From contig USKE01000153.1 of NCBI GenBank assembly GCA_900555165.1, positions 1 through 5,381 of the forward strand: 5,381 nucleotides of DNA, given 5' to 3'. This stretch comes from an uncultured Porphyromonadaceae bacterium. GTDB taxonomy: Bacteria; Bacteroidota; Bacteroidia; Bacteroidales; Muribaculaceae. Under the pieces are notes generated by a model. It had not been told where the DNA came from and did no database searches. It saw only the letters and a list, made by a program, of their open reading frames with translations. Shown piece after piece: positions 1-5,381 of the stretch (its first letter is position 1; every line of letters begins with the position of its first letter). A program made the translations under genes and the position numbers.

Positions 1-272
1 TCGATACTGTCGTCGCGGTTCAGGCGGTCGACCTCGGCGAGGAGTGTGGCCTCGTCTACATCATCCTCGAACCTGATGAGCGACGATGTGAAACCGCACT
101 CGCCGCAGGCTTTCACCTTCGAGGCTACGTATGTCTCACTGCCGCCGTCGTGGCCCACGAGAATTGCCGCAAGGTGCGGCGCACGGCGTCCCGAGGCTAC
201 GATGCGGTCAACCTCGGCCTTGATTTCCTGTTTGATGGCGGCCGCGGTGGCCTTTCCGTCGATAAGCTCCAT
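1..272 (-). CDS. folD: FolD bifunctional methylenetetrahydrofolate dehydrogenase/cyclohydrolase, N-terminal part (cut by window edge)
   Basis: FolD is a cytosolic enzyme that oxidises 5,10-methylene-THF to methenyl-THF with NADP and hydrolyses that to 10-formyl-THF, feeding one-carbon units to purine and other syntheses. The gene reads leftwards from an ATG at 272-270. 90 codons are visible and the rest, including the NADP-binding Rossmann half, lies beyond position 1. The protein opens [10 protein letters not shown]. Residues 35-60 hold the family signature: the strand ILVG, then [16 protein letters not shown], with Tyr48 and the catalytic Lys52 of the YVxxK motif. These align with Tyr50 and Lys54 of E. 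coli FolD. The gene starts 35 bases after the restored stop of ffh, so it is probably the last or a late gene of the panC-panD-ffh-folD transcript. No Shine-Dalgarno sequence is visible, as usual in Bacteroidetes. The family call is firm; only the missing C-terminus prevents checking intactness. Confidence 0.95.
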   Translation of the reverse strand, partial: MELIDGKATAAAIKQEIKAEVDRIVASGRRAPHLAAILVGHDGGSETYVASKVKACGECGFTSSLIRFEDDVDEATLLAEVDRLNRDDSI

Positions 273-307
273 AGTGTATAGTGATTATGGGTGGAATCCT
301 GATGGTA

Positions 308-1641
308 TCAGTGACGCTGTTTGCGCATCTGGCGCACCTGGCGCATCATCTGCATGGGGTTGCGCAGGCCCGAGGCTGCTTTCATCATCTTGCGGGTCTG
401 CTCGAACTGCGTGAGCAGGCGGTTCACCTCCTGCAGGTTGGTGCCCGAACCGGCGGCGATGCGCTGCCGTTGATGATTTCGGGGTGCAGACGCTCCTGCT
501 CGGTCATAGACGAGATGATGGCTTCGATACCCTTGAACGCGTCGTCGGGAATGTCGACATCCTTAAGGGCCTTACCCACGCCGGGAATCATGGCGGCGAG
601 ATCCTTGATGTTGCCCATCTTCTTTATCTGATTGATCTGGGCAAGGAAGTCATTGAAGTTGAATTCGTTGCGGGCTATCTTGCGCTGAAGTTCGCGGGCC
701 TTCTTCTCGTCAAACTGCTGCTGGGCGCGTTCCACGAGCGAAACGATATCGCCCATGCCGAGGATACGGTCGGCCATTCGCGAGGGATGGAAGACGTCGA
801 TGCCGTCGAGTTTCTCGCTTGTACCCACAAACTTGATAGGCTTGGTGACCACGGTACGGATTGACAGGGCCGCACCGCCGCGGGTATCGCCGTCGAGCTT
901 GGTGAGCACCACGCCGTCGAAATCGAGGCGGTCGTTGAACTCCTTGGCGGTGTTCACGGCATCCTGGCCGGTCATCGAATCGACCACGAACAGTGTCTCG
1001 GAGGGATTGATGGCTTTCTTTATGGCCTCGATCTCGTCCATCATCTGCTCGTCGACAGCCAGACGTCCGGCGGTATCGACAATCACCAGGTCGAGGTGGT
1101 TCTGGCGTGCGTAATCTATGGCGTGGCGCGCAATCTCCACGGGGTTCTTGTTACCCTCTTCGGTATAGACGGGCACATCGATCTGCGAGGCAAGCACCTT
1201 GAGCTGCTCTATGGCAGCGGGACGGTATACGTCGCCGGCCACGAGCAGGGGGCGTTTCCCCTTCTCGCTCTTGAGTTTCCTGGCAAGCTTGCCCGAGAAG
1301 GTTGTCTTACCTGAACCCTGCAGACCCGACATCAGTATCACGGCGGGGTTGCCGGTGAGGTTGAGCTGCGCGGTCTCGCCGCCCATGAGGGTGGCAAGCT
1401 CGTCATGCACAATCTTCACCATCAGTTCCTGGGGCTTGATGGCGTTGATCACGTTCTGACCGAGAGCCTTTGCCTTTACGGTATCGGTGAATGTCTTGGC
1501 GACCTTATAGTTTACGTCGGCGTCGAGCAGTGCGCGGCGCACATCCTTCAGGGTCTCGGCGACATTTATTTCGGTGATTTTGCCTTCACCTTTTAAGAGT
1601 TTGAAACTTCTTTCAAGTTTCTCGCTTAGATTCTCGAACAT
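308..1641 (-). CDS. ffh: Ffh, signal recognition particle GTPase (SRP54), interrupted by a frameshift in the M domain
   Basis: Ffh binds 4.5S RNA and signal sequences of nascent membrane proteins and docks them on FtsY at the membrane. The ATG is at 1641-1639. The N domain covers about residues 1-85. The G domain follows, with P-loop GLQGSGKTT (106-114), DVYRPAA (137-143), DTAGR (189-193), TKLD (247-250) and GTSE (273-276). The M domain starts near residue 300. The frame is normal to HPEIINGS (residue 393, base 463). It then runs into 12 foreign residues and a stop at 424-426. In the -1 frame the expected C-terminus continues as RIAAGSGTNLQEVNRLL and onward, from base 463 to a TGA at 308-310, giving 51 more codons. 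With 393 + 51 residues plus the few missing, the intact protein would be about 447 residues, normal for Ffh. The uninterrupted reading frame is only 424-1641 (405 aa) and lacks the RNA-binding GSG segment. Ffh is normally essential, so a sequence error or recent mutation is likely. It lies 13 bases after panD. Confidence 0.93.
461..471 (-). other. Frameshift site in ffh
   Basis: Read on the minus strand, codons AAC GGC AGC (Asn-Gly-Ser) at 471-463 are followed by GCA in the original frame. The conserved downstream protein instead requires the frame CGC ATC GCC beginning at base 463, one base back. Just upstream in that second frame the codons CGG CAG still read Arg-Gln, as expected for the end of the family motif SRRQRIA. 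A simple reconstruction is AGC-CGC-CGT-CAG-CGC. Loss of 10 bases between the two CAGC copies would give exactly the observed GGCAGCGC. A 7-base loss with one Arg codon fewer gives the same frame. No slippery heptamer of the X XXY YYZ type is present, so programmed frameshifting is not supported. Confidence 0.85.
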
Positions 1642-1654
1642 ATATCGGTAGGGC

Positions 1655-2002
1655 TTAGAGCTTGTTTGTGGCCGTGTCGGGGAAAATCACCGAGGGGCGG
1701 AAAGTGCGCGCCTCATCGGGTGTCATGCGTGCGTAGGCCATGATGATGACGATGTCGCCGGGCTGTACCTTGCGGGCGGCGGCGCCGTTGAGGCAGATCA
1801 CGCCCGAGCCGCGCTCGCCGGGGATGGCGTAGGTGTCGAGGCGTTCGCCGTTGTTGTTGTCGACGATGTAGACGCGCTCGCCGGGGAGGATGTCGGCGGC
1901 ATCCATCAGATCCTGGTCGATGGTGATGCTGCCTATATAGTCAAGGCATGCCTCGGTGACAGTGACGCGGTGTATCTTTGATTTCAGTATTTCGAGCTCC
2001 AT
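1655..2002 (-). CDS. panD: Aspartate 1-decarboxylase proenzyme PanD
   Basis: PanD decarboxylates L-aspartate to beta-alanine, which PanC joins to pantoate to make pantothenate. It is a cytosolic tetramer made as an inactive proenzyme that cleaves itself between Gly24 and Ser25, and Ser25 becomes the pyruvoyl cofactor. The 115-residue protein has a normal length. Its key residues match E. coli numbering: Lys9, Tyr22, Gly24-Ser25 (in DYIGSIT), Arg54, Thr57, Tyr58, Asn72 and the GAAAR stretch at 73-77. The gene therefore looks fully functional. The start ATG (2002-2000) gives [12 protein letters not shown], the canonical N-terminus. It follows panC by 21 bases and precedes ffh by 13, with no promoter or terminator between, so co-transcription with panC is likely. 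The enteric maturation factor PanZ is not evident in the window; many PanD proteins outside enterics mature unaided. Confidence 0.97.
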   Translation of the reverse strand: MELEILKSKIHRVTVTEACLDYIGSITIDQDLMDAADILPGERVYIVDNNNGERLDTYAIPGERGSGVICLNGAAARKVQPGDIVIIMAYARMTPDEARTFRPSVIFPDTATNKL

Positions 2003-2023
2003 GTATCAGAGGCTGTGGAGGGT

Positions 2024-2875
2024 TCAGACGTTGAATTTGATGTTGTCGATAAGCCTTACATCGCCGCAGTATACGGTGACACACCCCACGGCGGGAGCGG
2101 TATGCGGGGCATCCCACGTGGCGAGGGGCTGCATTGTCAGCGGGTCGACAATCTCGAAATATTCGGTTTCGAGGCCGTCGACAGCGTCGATGGTGTCCTT
2201 GACCCACTTTTTCACCTCGGCAAGCGGTGTGGCCGGCGCCATCTCCACAGCCTTGGCAAGCGTGGCGTGTATGGCCGGCGCTATGGCGCGCTGTGCCGGT
2301 GTGAGGCGCACATTGCGGCTGCTCATGGCCAGGCCGTCGGCCTCGCGGCAGATGGGGCAGTCTACAATCTCGAGGTCGAACCCTTCAAGCTCGACCATGC
2401 GGCGTATCACGGCAATCTGCTGGAAATCCTTCTCGCCGAAATATGCGCGTGTGGGACGCACCATGTCGAAGAGGCGGCTTACGATCTGTGCCACGCCGTT
2501 GAAATGGCCCGGACGCATGGCACCCTCCATCACCTCGGCCACGGGGCCGAGATCGAACACGCGGGTGTCGGGTTCGGGGTAGACCTCCTCGACCGTGGGC
2601 ATGAAGGCATAGTCCACACCGGCGGCCTCAAGGCGTGCGGCATCGGCCTCCTCAGTGCGCGGATAGGTGCGGAGGTCTTCCGGGTTATTGAATTGCGTGG
2701 GGTTCACGAATACACTCACAACCACCACGTCGTTTTCGCGGCGGGCGCGGTCGACCAGCGAGATATGACCGTCGTGCAGGGCGCCCATGGTGGGCACAAG
2801 TCCCACAGACTCGCCGTTTTCGCGGCGGCCGGCCAGACGGTCACGCAACAGGTCGACACTTCTGATTATTTCCAT
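2024..2875 (-). CDS. panC: Pantoate--beta-alanine ligase (pantothenate synthetase) PanC
   Basis: PanC condenses pantoate and beta-alanine with ATP, through a pantoyl-adenylate, to give pantothenate, the CoA precursor. It is a cytosolic class I tRNA-synthetase-like nucleotidyltransferase. From the ATG at 2875-2873 it is 283 residues, typical for the family. Motifs in order are PTMGALHDGH (28-37, the HxGH ATP site with His34 and His37), FVNPTQF (56-62), PGHFNGV (122-128), GEKDFQQ (147-153) and the KMSKS-like SSRN (185-188). All are intact. The frame can be extended two codons to a TTG at 2881, but the ATG gives the usual MEIIRSV-type start and is preferred. It is the first gene of the leftward run, directly upstream of panD, whose product beta-alanine is its substrate. 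Its upstream gap holds a good -7 promoter box at 2960-2967. No panB is in the window. Confidence 0.97.
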   Translation of the reverse strand: MEIIRSVDLLRDRLAGRRENGESVGLVPTMGALHDGHISLVDRARRENDVVVVSVFVNPTQFNNPEDLRTYPRTEEADAARLEAAGVDYAFMPTVEEVYPEPDTRVFDLGPVAEVMEGAMRPGHFNGVAQIVSRLFDMVRPTRAYFGEKDFQQIAVIRRMVELEGFDLEIVDCPICREADGLAMSSRNVRLTPAQRAIAPAIHATLAKAVEMAPATPLAEVKKWVKDTIDAVDGLETEYFEIVDPLTMQPLATWDAPHTAPAVGCVTVYCGDVRLIDNIKFNV

Positions 2876-2888
2876 TGTCAAATGAAAT

Positions 2889-2918
2889 TTTCAGGAAAAG
2901 ATAAACAGTTGTCTGAAA
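2889..2918 (-). repeat. Inverted repeat proximal to panC start in its leader
   Basis: TTTCAG at 2889-2894 and its complement CTGAAA at 2913-2918 enclose an 18-base AT-rich spacer. In the predicted panC messenger this would form a 6-bp stem ending about 14 bases before the ATG, close to the ribosome binding region. It may be chance in an AT-rich leader; no known riboswitch class is recognisable. Confidence 0.3.
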
Positions 2919-2921
2919 TCT

Positions 2922-2945
2922 GTGTGAAAAAACATTATTTCACGC
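2922..2945 (-). repeat. Inverted repeat near the 5' end of the panC leader
   Basis: GTGAAA at 2924-2929 pairs with TTTCAC at 2938-2943 across an 8-base loop. The stem can extend outward through a G-T wobble and a G-C pair (2922-2945). It would lie a few bases after the transcript start expected from the -7 box at 2960-2967. It is not followed by a U-run on the minus strand, so it does not look like an intrinsic terminator. Confidence 0.35.
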
Positions 2946-2959
2946 GAGTTCAACGGGCG

Positions 2960-2967
2960 CAAAGGTA
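2960..2967 (-). promoter_or_regulatory. Probable -7 promoter box for panC-panD-ffh-folD
   Basis: The minus strand reads TACCTTTG, a full match to the Bacteroidetes primary-sigma -7 box TAnnTTTG. No convincing TTTG (-33) lies 19-21 bases upstream. Transcription would begin near 2950-2955, leaving a leader of roughly 75-80 bases before the panC ATG. The -33 region of this promoter falls on the opposing recR -7 box. Confidence 0.6.
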
Positions 2968-2988
2968 GCTATTTTTTCGGAATTTACC

Positions 2989-2996
2989 TAACTTTG
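2989..2996 (+). promoter_or_regulatory. Probable -7 promoter box for recR
   Basis: TAACTTTG is a full match to the Bacteroidetes -7 box TAnnTTTG. Its -33 element is weak: the T-run at 2972-2977 is too close and there is no TTTG 19-21 bases upstream. The predicted transcript would start about 3002-3004, giving a very short leader of under 20 bases before the recR ATG at 3020. Confidence 0.6.
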
Positions 2997-3019
2997 CACA
3001 CTCTAACAGCACCCGCCAC

Positions 3020-3649
3020 ATGCAACAGGAATTTGAATCATCACTGCTTGAAAGCGCAGTAACCGAAATATCGCGCCTCCCCGGCATCGGACGCAAGACA
3101 GCCCTGCGCCTTGCCCTGCACCTGCTCAGGCAGGAGACCTCGGTGGCCGTGAGCCTCGGCGAATCGATAATAAACATGCGGCGCGGCATACGCTACTGCC
3201 GGGTATGCCACAACATATCCGAGGCCGACACCTGCCCGATATGCGCCGACACGCGCCGCGACGCCTCTACGGTCTGCGTTGTCGAGTCGGTAAAGGATGT
3301 GCTGGTGTTCGAGAACACGCGGCAGTACCGCGGGCTGTATCATGTATTAGGTGGAGTGATCTCGCCCATCGACGGCGTGGGGCCCGACCAGCTGCAGATC
3401 GATTCGCTTGTGCAGCGTGTGGCCTCGGGCGAGATTTCGGAGGTCATCCTGGCCCTGAGCGCCACCATGGAGGGTGACACCACCGAATATTACATATACC
3501 GCCGCCTCAAGGCGTTGGGCCGCGACGTGAAAATCACACAGCTGGCACGCGGCGTGGCCGTGGGCAACGAAATCGAATACACCGACGAGGTAACCCTGGG
3601 GCGCTCGCTGCTGAACCGCACGCTTTTCTCCGACTCGACAAGTTTCTGA
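3020..3649 (+). CDS. recR: Recombination mediator RecR
   Basis: RecR works with RecO (and RecF) to load RecA on single-stranded DNA covered by SSB at gaps, forming a ring clamp on DNA in the cytoplasm. The 209-residue product has the family's usual length and order. A helix-hairpin-helix is at about 19-35 ([18 protein letters not shown]). A zinc finger follows with Cys60, Cys63, Cys72 and Cys75. The Toprim domain starts at VCVVES (85-90, Glu89) and contains the Walker-A-like YHVLGG (107-112). The C-terminal [13 protein letters not shown] (188-200) is typical. All metal ligands are present, so it should be functional. The ATG at 3020 gives the standard N-terminus and lies just after a good -7 box at 2989-2996. 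It is transcribed away from panC. Its stop is 2 bases before the next start codon, so the acetyltransferase gene is probably translated from the same message. Confidence 0.97.
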   Translation: MQQEFESSLLESAVTEISRLPGIGRKTALRLALHLLRQETSVAVSLGESIINMRRGIRYCRVCHNISEADTCPICADTRRDASTVCVVESVKDVLVFENTRQYRGLYHVLGGVISPIDGVGPDQLQIDSLVQRVASGEISEVILALSATMEGDTTEYYIYRRLKALGRDVKITQLARGVAVGNEIEYTDEVTLGRSLLNRTLFSDSTSF

Positions 3650-3651
3650 CC

Positions 3652-4176
3652 ATGACACTACCTGCCGTGACACTGCGGGCCCTCGAGCCGGACGACACCG
3701 ACTGCATCTATGCCTGGGAGAACATTGGCGACAGCTGGCAGTATGGCTACGCACCGGCCCCGCTGTCGCGTCACCAGATATGGGAATACATACAGAACTA
3801 CGACGCCAACCCCGTCACCGCCGGGCAGTTACGCCTGATGGTCACCGATGCGGCAGGAAACCGTGCCGGTGCCGTGGACCTTTATGAAATAGACATGCTT
3901 AACCGGCGCGCATACGTCGGGATAATGATCGCTCCCGGATTCAGGGGATATGGCTATGGCACTGCGGCACTTGAAAGTGTGACCCGCTACTGCCGCGACG
4001 TGCTGGGACTGCATCGCCTCTGGGCCGAAGTCGGCGCCGACAACGCGGCGTCGCAGGCACTGTTTACACGTGCCGGCTACCGGGCTGTGGCCAGACTGCC
4101 GGAAAGATGCCGCCGCGGGGATGATTATGTGGATACCATCCTCTTCAGCCGTCCGCTCAGTTATACTGCGGATTGA
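3652..4176 (+). CDS. GNAT-family N-acetyltransferase (RimJ/RimL-like fold), substrate unknown
   Basis: The 174-residue protein shows the GNAT acyl-CoA fold. An N-terminal beta strand reads VTLRALEPDD (6-15). The central strands AGAVDLYEID and RAYVGIMIAP (72-95) follow. The pyrophosphate-binding motif A is RGYGYG (98-103). The later part has Asn131 in GADNAASQALFTRAGY (128-143), the usual CoA-side helix and strand. This resembles ribosomal-protein or aminoglycoside/polyamine-type acetyltransferases of the RimJ/RimL group, but nothing visible fixes the acceptor. The start ATG sits 2 bases after the recR stop, suggesting translational coupling. I believe this pairing recurs in Bacteroidales, but that is recollection, not evidence here. 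Its last 20 bases overlap the 3' end of yqgE on the other strand. Codon use looks like its neighbours, so there is no sign of transfer. Confidence 0.88.
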   Translation: MTLPAVTLRALEPDDTDCIYAWENIGDSWQYGYAPAPLSRHQIWEYIQNYDANPVTAGQLRLMVTDAAGNRAGAVDLYEIDMLNRRAYVGIMIAPGFRGYGYGTAALESVTRYCRDVLGLHRLWAEVGADNAASQALFTRAGYRAVARLPERCRRGDDYVDTILFSRPLSYTAD

Positions 4177-4179
4177 CGG
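4149..4179. terminator. Possible two-way terminator hairpin at the convergent GNAT/yqgE ends
   Basis: A bulged inverted repeat lies on the overlap of the two genes. CAGT (4158-4161) pairs with ACTG (4165-4168) around a 3-base loop, CCG (4153-4155) with CGG (4169-4171), and CCGT (4149-4152) with ACGG (4176-4179). It could halt transcription from both sides, but no T-run follows on either strand, so this is weak. No better terminator is visible between the two genes. Confidence 0.25.
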
Positions 4180-4771
4180 GGTGATAGAGCCAGTTGCGGT
4201 ATGCGGGACCCATACGGCGTACCATCTCATACCAGAACGAGTCGCCGTCGTGCCTGAGGATATCGGCGTTCACCGGTTCCGGCCCCACTGCCCAGACATG
4301 CTGTGAGATTTCCGATTCGAGCTGAAACGGATCCCAGCCGCTGTAGCCTACGAAAAATCGCATTTGCCCCTCGGTCTCGCACCCCATGTTCACATACGAG
4401 CGCACACTGTCGAAGTCGCCGCCGATATAGAGTCCGCGCGCAAGCTCACGCGCCCCTTTGAACTCGCCGGGGAGGGTATGTATATAGAAAAGCCTGTCGG
4501 TTGACAACGGGCCGCCGCAGAATATAGGCACGTCCACCGAATCGTCTATCCCCTCTATGGCCTCGCCGAGTGTGTAACCTGTCGGCTTGTTGAGCACCAG
4601 GCCCATGGCCGACTTGCCACGCTCATACTCGACAAGCGAGATCACGGCGTGGTTGAAATATTCCTCGCGCAGAAACGGCTCGGCCACCAGCAGGTCACCC
4701 ACCACCGGCTGGCGTGTCGGCATGTTTATGCGGAACAGCGAGGTATCAAGATTTGGCATATCCATACACAT
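4157..4771 (-). CDS. YqgE/AlgH family protein (UPF0301/DUF179)
   Basis: This family is widespread but has no settled biochemical role; AlgH was named from alginate regulation in Pseudomonas. From the ATG at 4771 the protein has 204 residues, near the usual 185-200. Family landmarks are LLVAEPFL (27-34), GLVLNKP (57-63), CGGP followed by LFYIHT (85-99), GLYIGGDF (113-120) and FVGYSGW (140-146). No signal peptide or membrane segment is seen, so it should be cytosolic. The frame is open up to a GTG at 4873, but that would put about 34 atypical residues across the predicted promoter at 4834-4865, so it is rejected. In-frame ATGs at 4765 and 4759 are equally possible starts. The gene is probably a single-gene transcript: it has its own promoter, follows the maeB terminator, and ends convergently inside the acetyltransferase gene with a 20-base overlap. 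Confidence 0.93.
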   Translation of the reverse strand: MCMDMPNLDTSLFRINMPTRQPVVGDLLVAEPFLREEYFNHAVISLVEYERGKSAMGLVLNKPTGYTLGEAIEGIDDSVDVPIFCGGPLSTDRLFYIHTLPGEFKGARELARGLYIGGDFDSVRSYVNMGCETEGQMRFFVGYSGWDPFQLESEISQHVWAVGPEPVNADILRHDGDSFWYEMVRRMGPAYRNWLYHPVNPQYN

Positions 4772-4774
4772 CTC

Positions 4775-4784
4775 GGTTATAACT
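4775..4784. repeat. Short palindrome just upstream of yqgE start
   Basis: GGTTATAACT contains the perfect 8-base palindrome GTTATAAC, ending 5 bases before the yqgE ATG at 4771. It could be an operator half-site or simply AT-rich initiation-region sequence of the kind Bacteroidetes use in place of a Shine-Dalgarno. It is too short to interpret further. Confidence 0.2.
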
Positions 4785-4833
4785 GGTAATAGTCGGGAGG
4801 CGCCGGCGGCTGGCAGACGCACACGCCATACGG

Positions 4834-4865
4834 CGAAGTTACCTCTTTTATATGTTAAAAACAAA
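4834..4865 (-). promoter_or_regulatory. Probable Bacteroidetes-type promoter for yqgE
   Basis: On the minus strand TTTG (4865-4862) is followed after 20 bases by TAACTTCG (4841-4834). This is an exact -33 box and a 7-of-8 version in spirit of TAnnTTTG, with one mismatch in the TTTG part and a suitable spacing. Transcription would start near 4826-4829, leaving about 55 bases before the ATG at 4771. The box lies just past the maeB terminator, as expected for an independent unit. Confidence 0.55.
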
Positions 4866-4895
4866 TAACCCACCCCACTTTATGCATTATTTTGC

Positions 4896-4937
4896 AAAAA
4901 AACGGCGGCAAAGCACAAAATTGTGCCTTGTCGCCGT
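4896..4937 (-). terminator. Intrinsic terminator of maeB
   Basis: A 36-base inverted repeat (4902-4937) forms a 17-position stem, ACGGCG at one end pairing with CGCCGT at the other, around a tight AT loop at 4917-4920. It has one wobble and one mismatch. On the minus strand the stem is followed directly by seven T residues (4902-4896), and it starts 19 bases after the maeB stop. In the plus direction only a broken CTTTC follows, so it is a minus-strand terminator. Confidence 0.88.
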
Positions 4938-4956
4938 CTTTCGGTACATACCGGCG

Positions 4957-5381
4957 TCAGGCGGGGTTGCTGAGGGCGGCGTCGATGACAGCCACGGCGG
5001 CGAGGTTCACGATGTCGCGCACCGGGGCGTCGACCTTGACGAAATGCACGGGGCGTTTCAGGCCCATCTGTATCGGGCCTATCGACTCCCCTACCCCCAT
5101 TTCGAGCAGCAGACGGGTGGCGGTGTTGGCGGCCGAGAGGTTTGGGAACACCAGGGTGTTGACCTGTTTACCCTTGATGCGGTTGAAGGGGAAGACACGG
5201 TCGCGCAGCGGAGCGTTGAGCGCATAGTTCACCTGCATCTCGCCGTCGACGGCAAGCGCGGGTTCCTCGGCATGCAGACGGTCGATCACGTTGTGCATCT
5301 TGGCGCTCTCCGGGGCATGGCTCGACCCGAAGTTGCTGTACGCACCGTTACGCATATAGTCATCAGCCAGCATTATTGCCT
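4957..5381 (-). CDS. maeB: NADP-dependent malic enzyme MaeB, C-terminal phosphotransacetylase-like part (cut by window edge)
   Basis: MaeB oxidatively decarboxylates malate to pyruvate with NADP, supplying pyruvate and NADPH in the cytosol. Bacterial MaeB proteins carry a C-terminal phosphate-acetyltransferase-like domain, generally regarded as regulatory (acetyl-CoA sensing) rather than catalytic. Only about 140 residues of that domain are visible. The frame is open to the right edge, so the internal ATG at 5373 is not the real start. Landmarks include YSNFGSS, VDGEMQVNYALN, NTLVFPNLSAAN, SIGPIQMGLKRPVH and a closing NLAAVAVIDAAL. The VDGEMQxN and IGPIQMGL versions match malic enzymes better than stand-alone Pta, which has VDGELQ and IGPxLQGL. 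A true Pta remains a minor alternative because the malic domains are outside the window. The stop TGA is at 4959-4957, followed by a strong terminator. Confidence 0.88.
   Translation of the reverse strand, partial: AIMLADDYMRNGAYSNFGSSHAPESAKMHNVIDRLHAEEPALAVDGEMQVNYALNAPLRDRVFPFNRIKGKQVNTLVFPNLSAANTATRLLLEMGVGESIGPIQMGLKRPVHFVKVDAPVRDIVNLAAVAVIDAALSNPA

Noticed and set aside
455..475. Programmed -1 frameshifting in ffh
   Set aside because: There is no slippery X XXY YYZ heptamer at the shift. Family residues before RQRIA are missing, which indicates lost bases rather than a recoded intact gene.
281..631. A plus-strand frame of 116 codons across the ffh frameshift
   Set aside because: It is antisense to both halves of ffh; the His/Leu-rich protein has no family features.
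1956..2582. A 208-codon plus-strand frame opposite panC and panD
   Set aside because: It covers two well-supported genes and their junction in antisense, and its composition is low-complexity Ser/Arg/Thr-rich as in shadow frames.
2015..2968. A 317-codon open frame on the plus strand opposite panC
   Set aside because: It is fully antisense to panC, whose motifs are all intact. The frame has no recognisable domain and is an expected by-product of GC-rich codon bias.
3652..4176. The GNAT protein as a PanZ/PanM-like activator of PanD maturation
   Set aside because: PanZ is also a GNAT-fold protein, so the nearby panD is tempting. But this protein is longer (174 versus about 127 residues), resembles RimJ/RimL, is on the other strand, and is tied to recR instead.
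4883..4896. TGCATTATTTTGCA as an operator between the maeB terminator and the yqgE promoter
   Set aside because: Only the outer TGCA arms match; the rest is AT-rich and partly belongs to the terminator tail. The signal is too weak.
1..5381. CRISPR arrays, tRNA or rRNA genes, insertion sequences, phage or defence genes, or a previously undescribed system
   Set aside because: Nearly all bases are assigned to conserved housekeeping genes, and the two intergenic gaps (2876-3019 and 4772-4956) hold promoters, a terminator and short inverted repeats only.

Overview
This is an ordinary-looking housekeeping stretch of a bacterial chromosome, most likely from the order Bacteroidales. It is GC-rich for that group (roughly 55-60% by eye), which would fit a Muribaculaceae-like gut lineage, but the family is a guess. 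The order-level call rests on three things. The proteins read like Bacteroidales versions, clearest in PanC, Ffh, MaeB and YqgE. The start codons have no Shine-Dalgarno sequences. The intergenic regions carry matches to the Bacteroides -7 promoter box TAnnTTTG.

Layout, left to right. On the minus strand, positions 1-2875 hold a tight four-gene run transcribed leftwards: panC, panD, ffh and folD, with folD cut by the left edge. Gaps are 21, 13 and 35 bases, so this is probably one transcript. A 144-base divergent gap (2876-3019) with back-to-back -7 boxes separates it from a plus-strand pair, recR and a GNAT acetyltransferase gene, which are 2 bases apart. The acetyltransferase gene ends convergently with, and overlaps by 20 bases, the minus-strand yqgE/algH-family gene. 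yqgE has its own recognisable promoter. Just upstream of it lies a strong intrinsic terminator for the next minus-strand gene, the C-terminal part of an NADP-dependent malic enzyme (maeB), which is cut by the right edge.

Functionally, PanC and PanD make and use beta-alanine for pantothenate and CoA. FolD handles the methylene-tetrahydrofolate pool that the pantothenate enzyme PanB draws on. Ffh is the protein part of the signal recognition particle, RecR works in recombinational DNA repair, and MaeB links malate to pyruvate and NADPH. The acetyltransferase substrate and the YqgE function cannot be read from the sequence.

The most noteworthy observation is that ffh is frameshifted. The reading frame breaks at about 463-468, just before the RNA-binding part of the M domain. 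The missing 51 residues are intact in the neighbouring frame. The junction fits a 10-base (or 7-base) deletion between two CAGC repeats. Because ffh is normally essential, a sequencing or assembly error or a recent mutation is more likely than a functional truncated gene. I see no mobile element, CRISPR array, RNA gene or previously undescribed system here.
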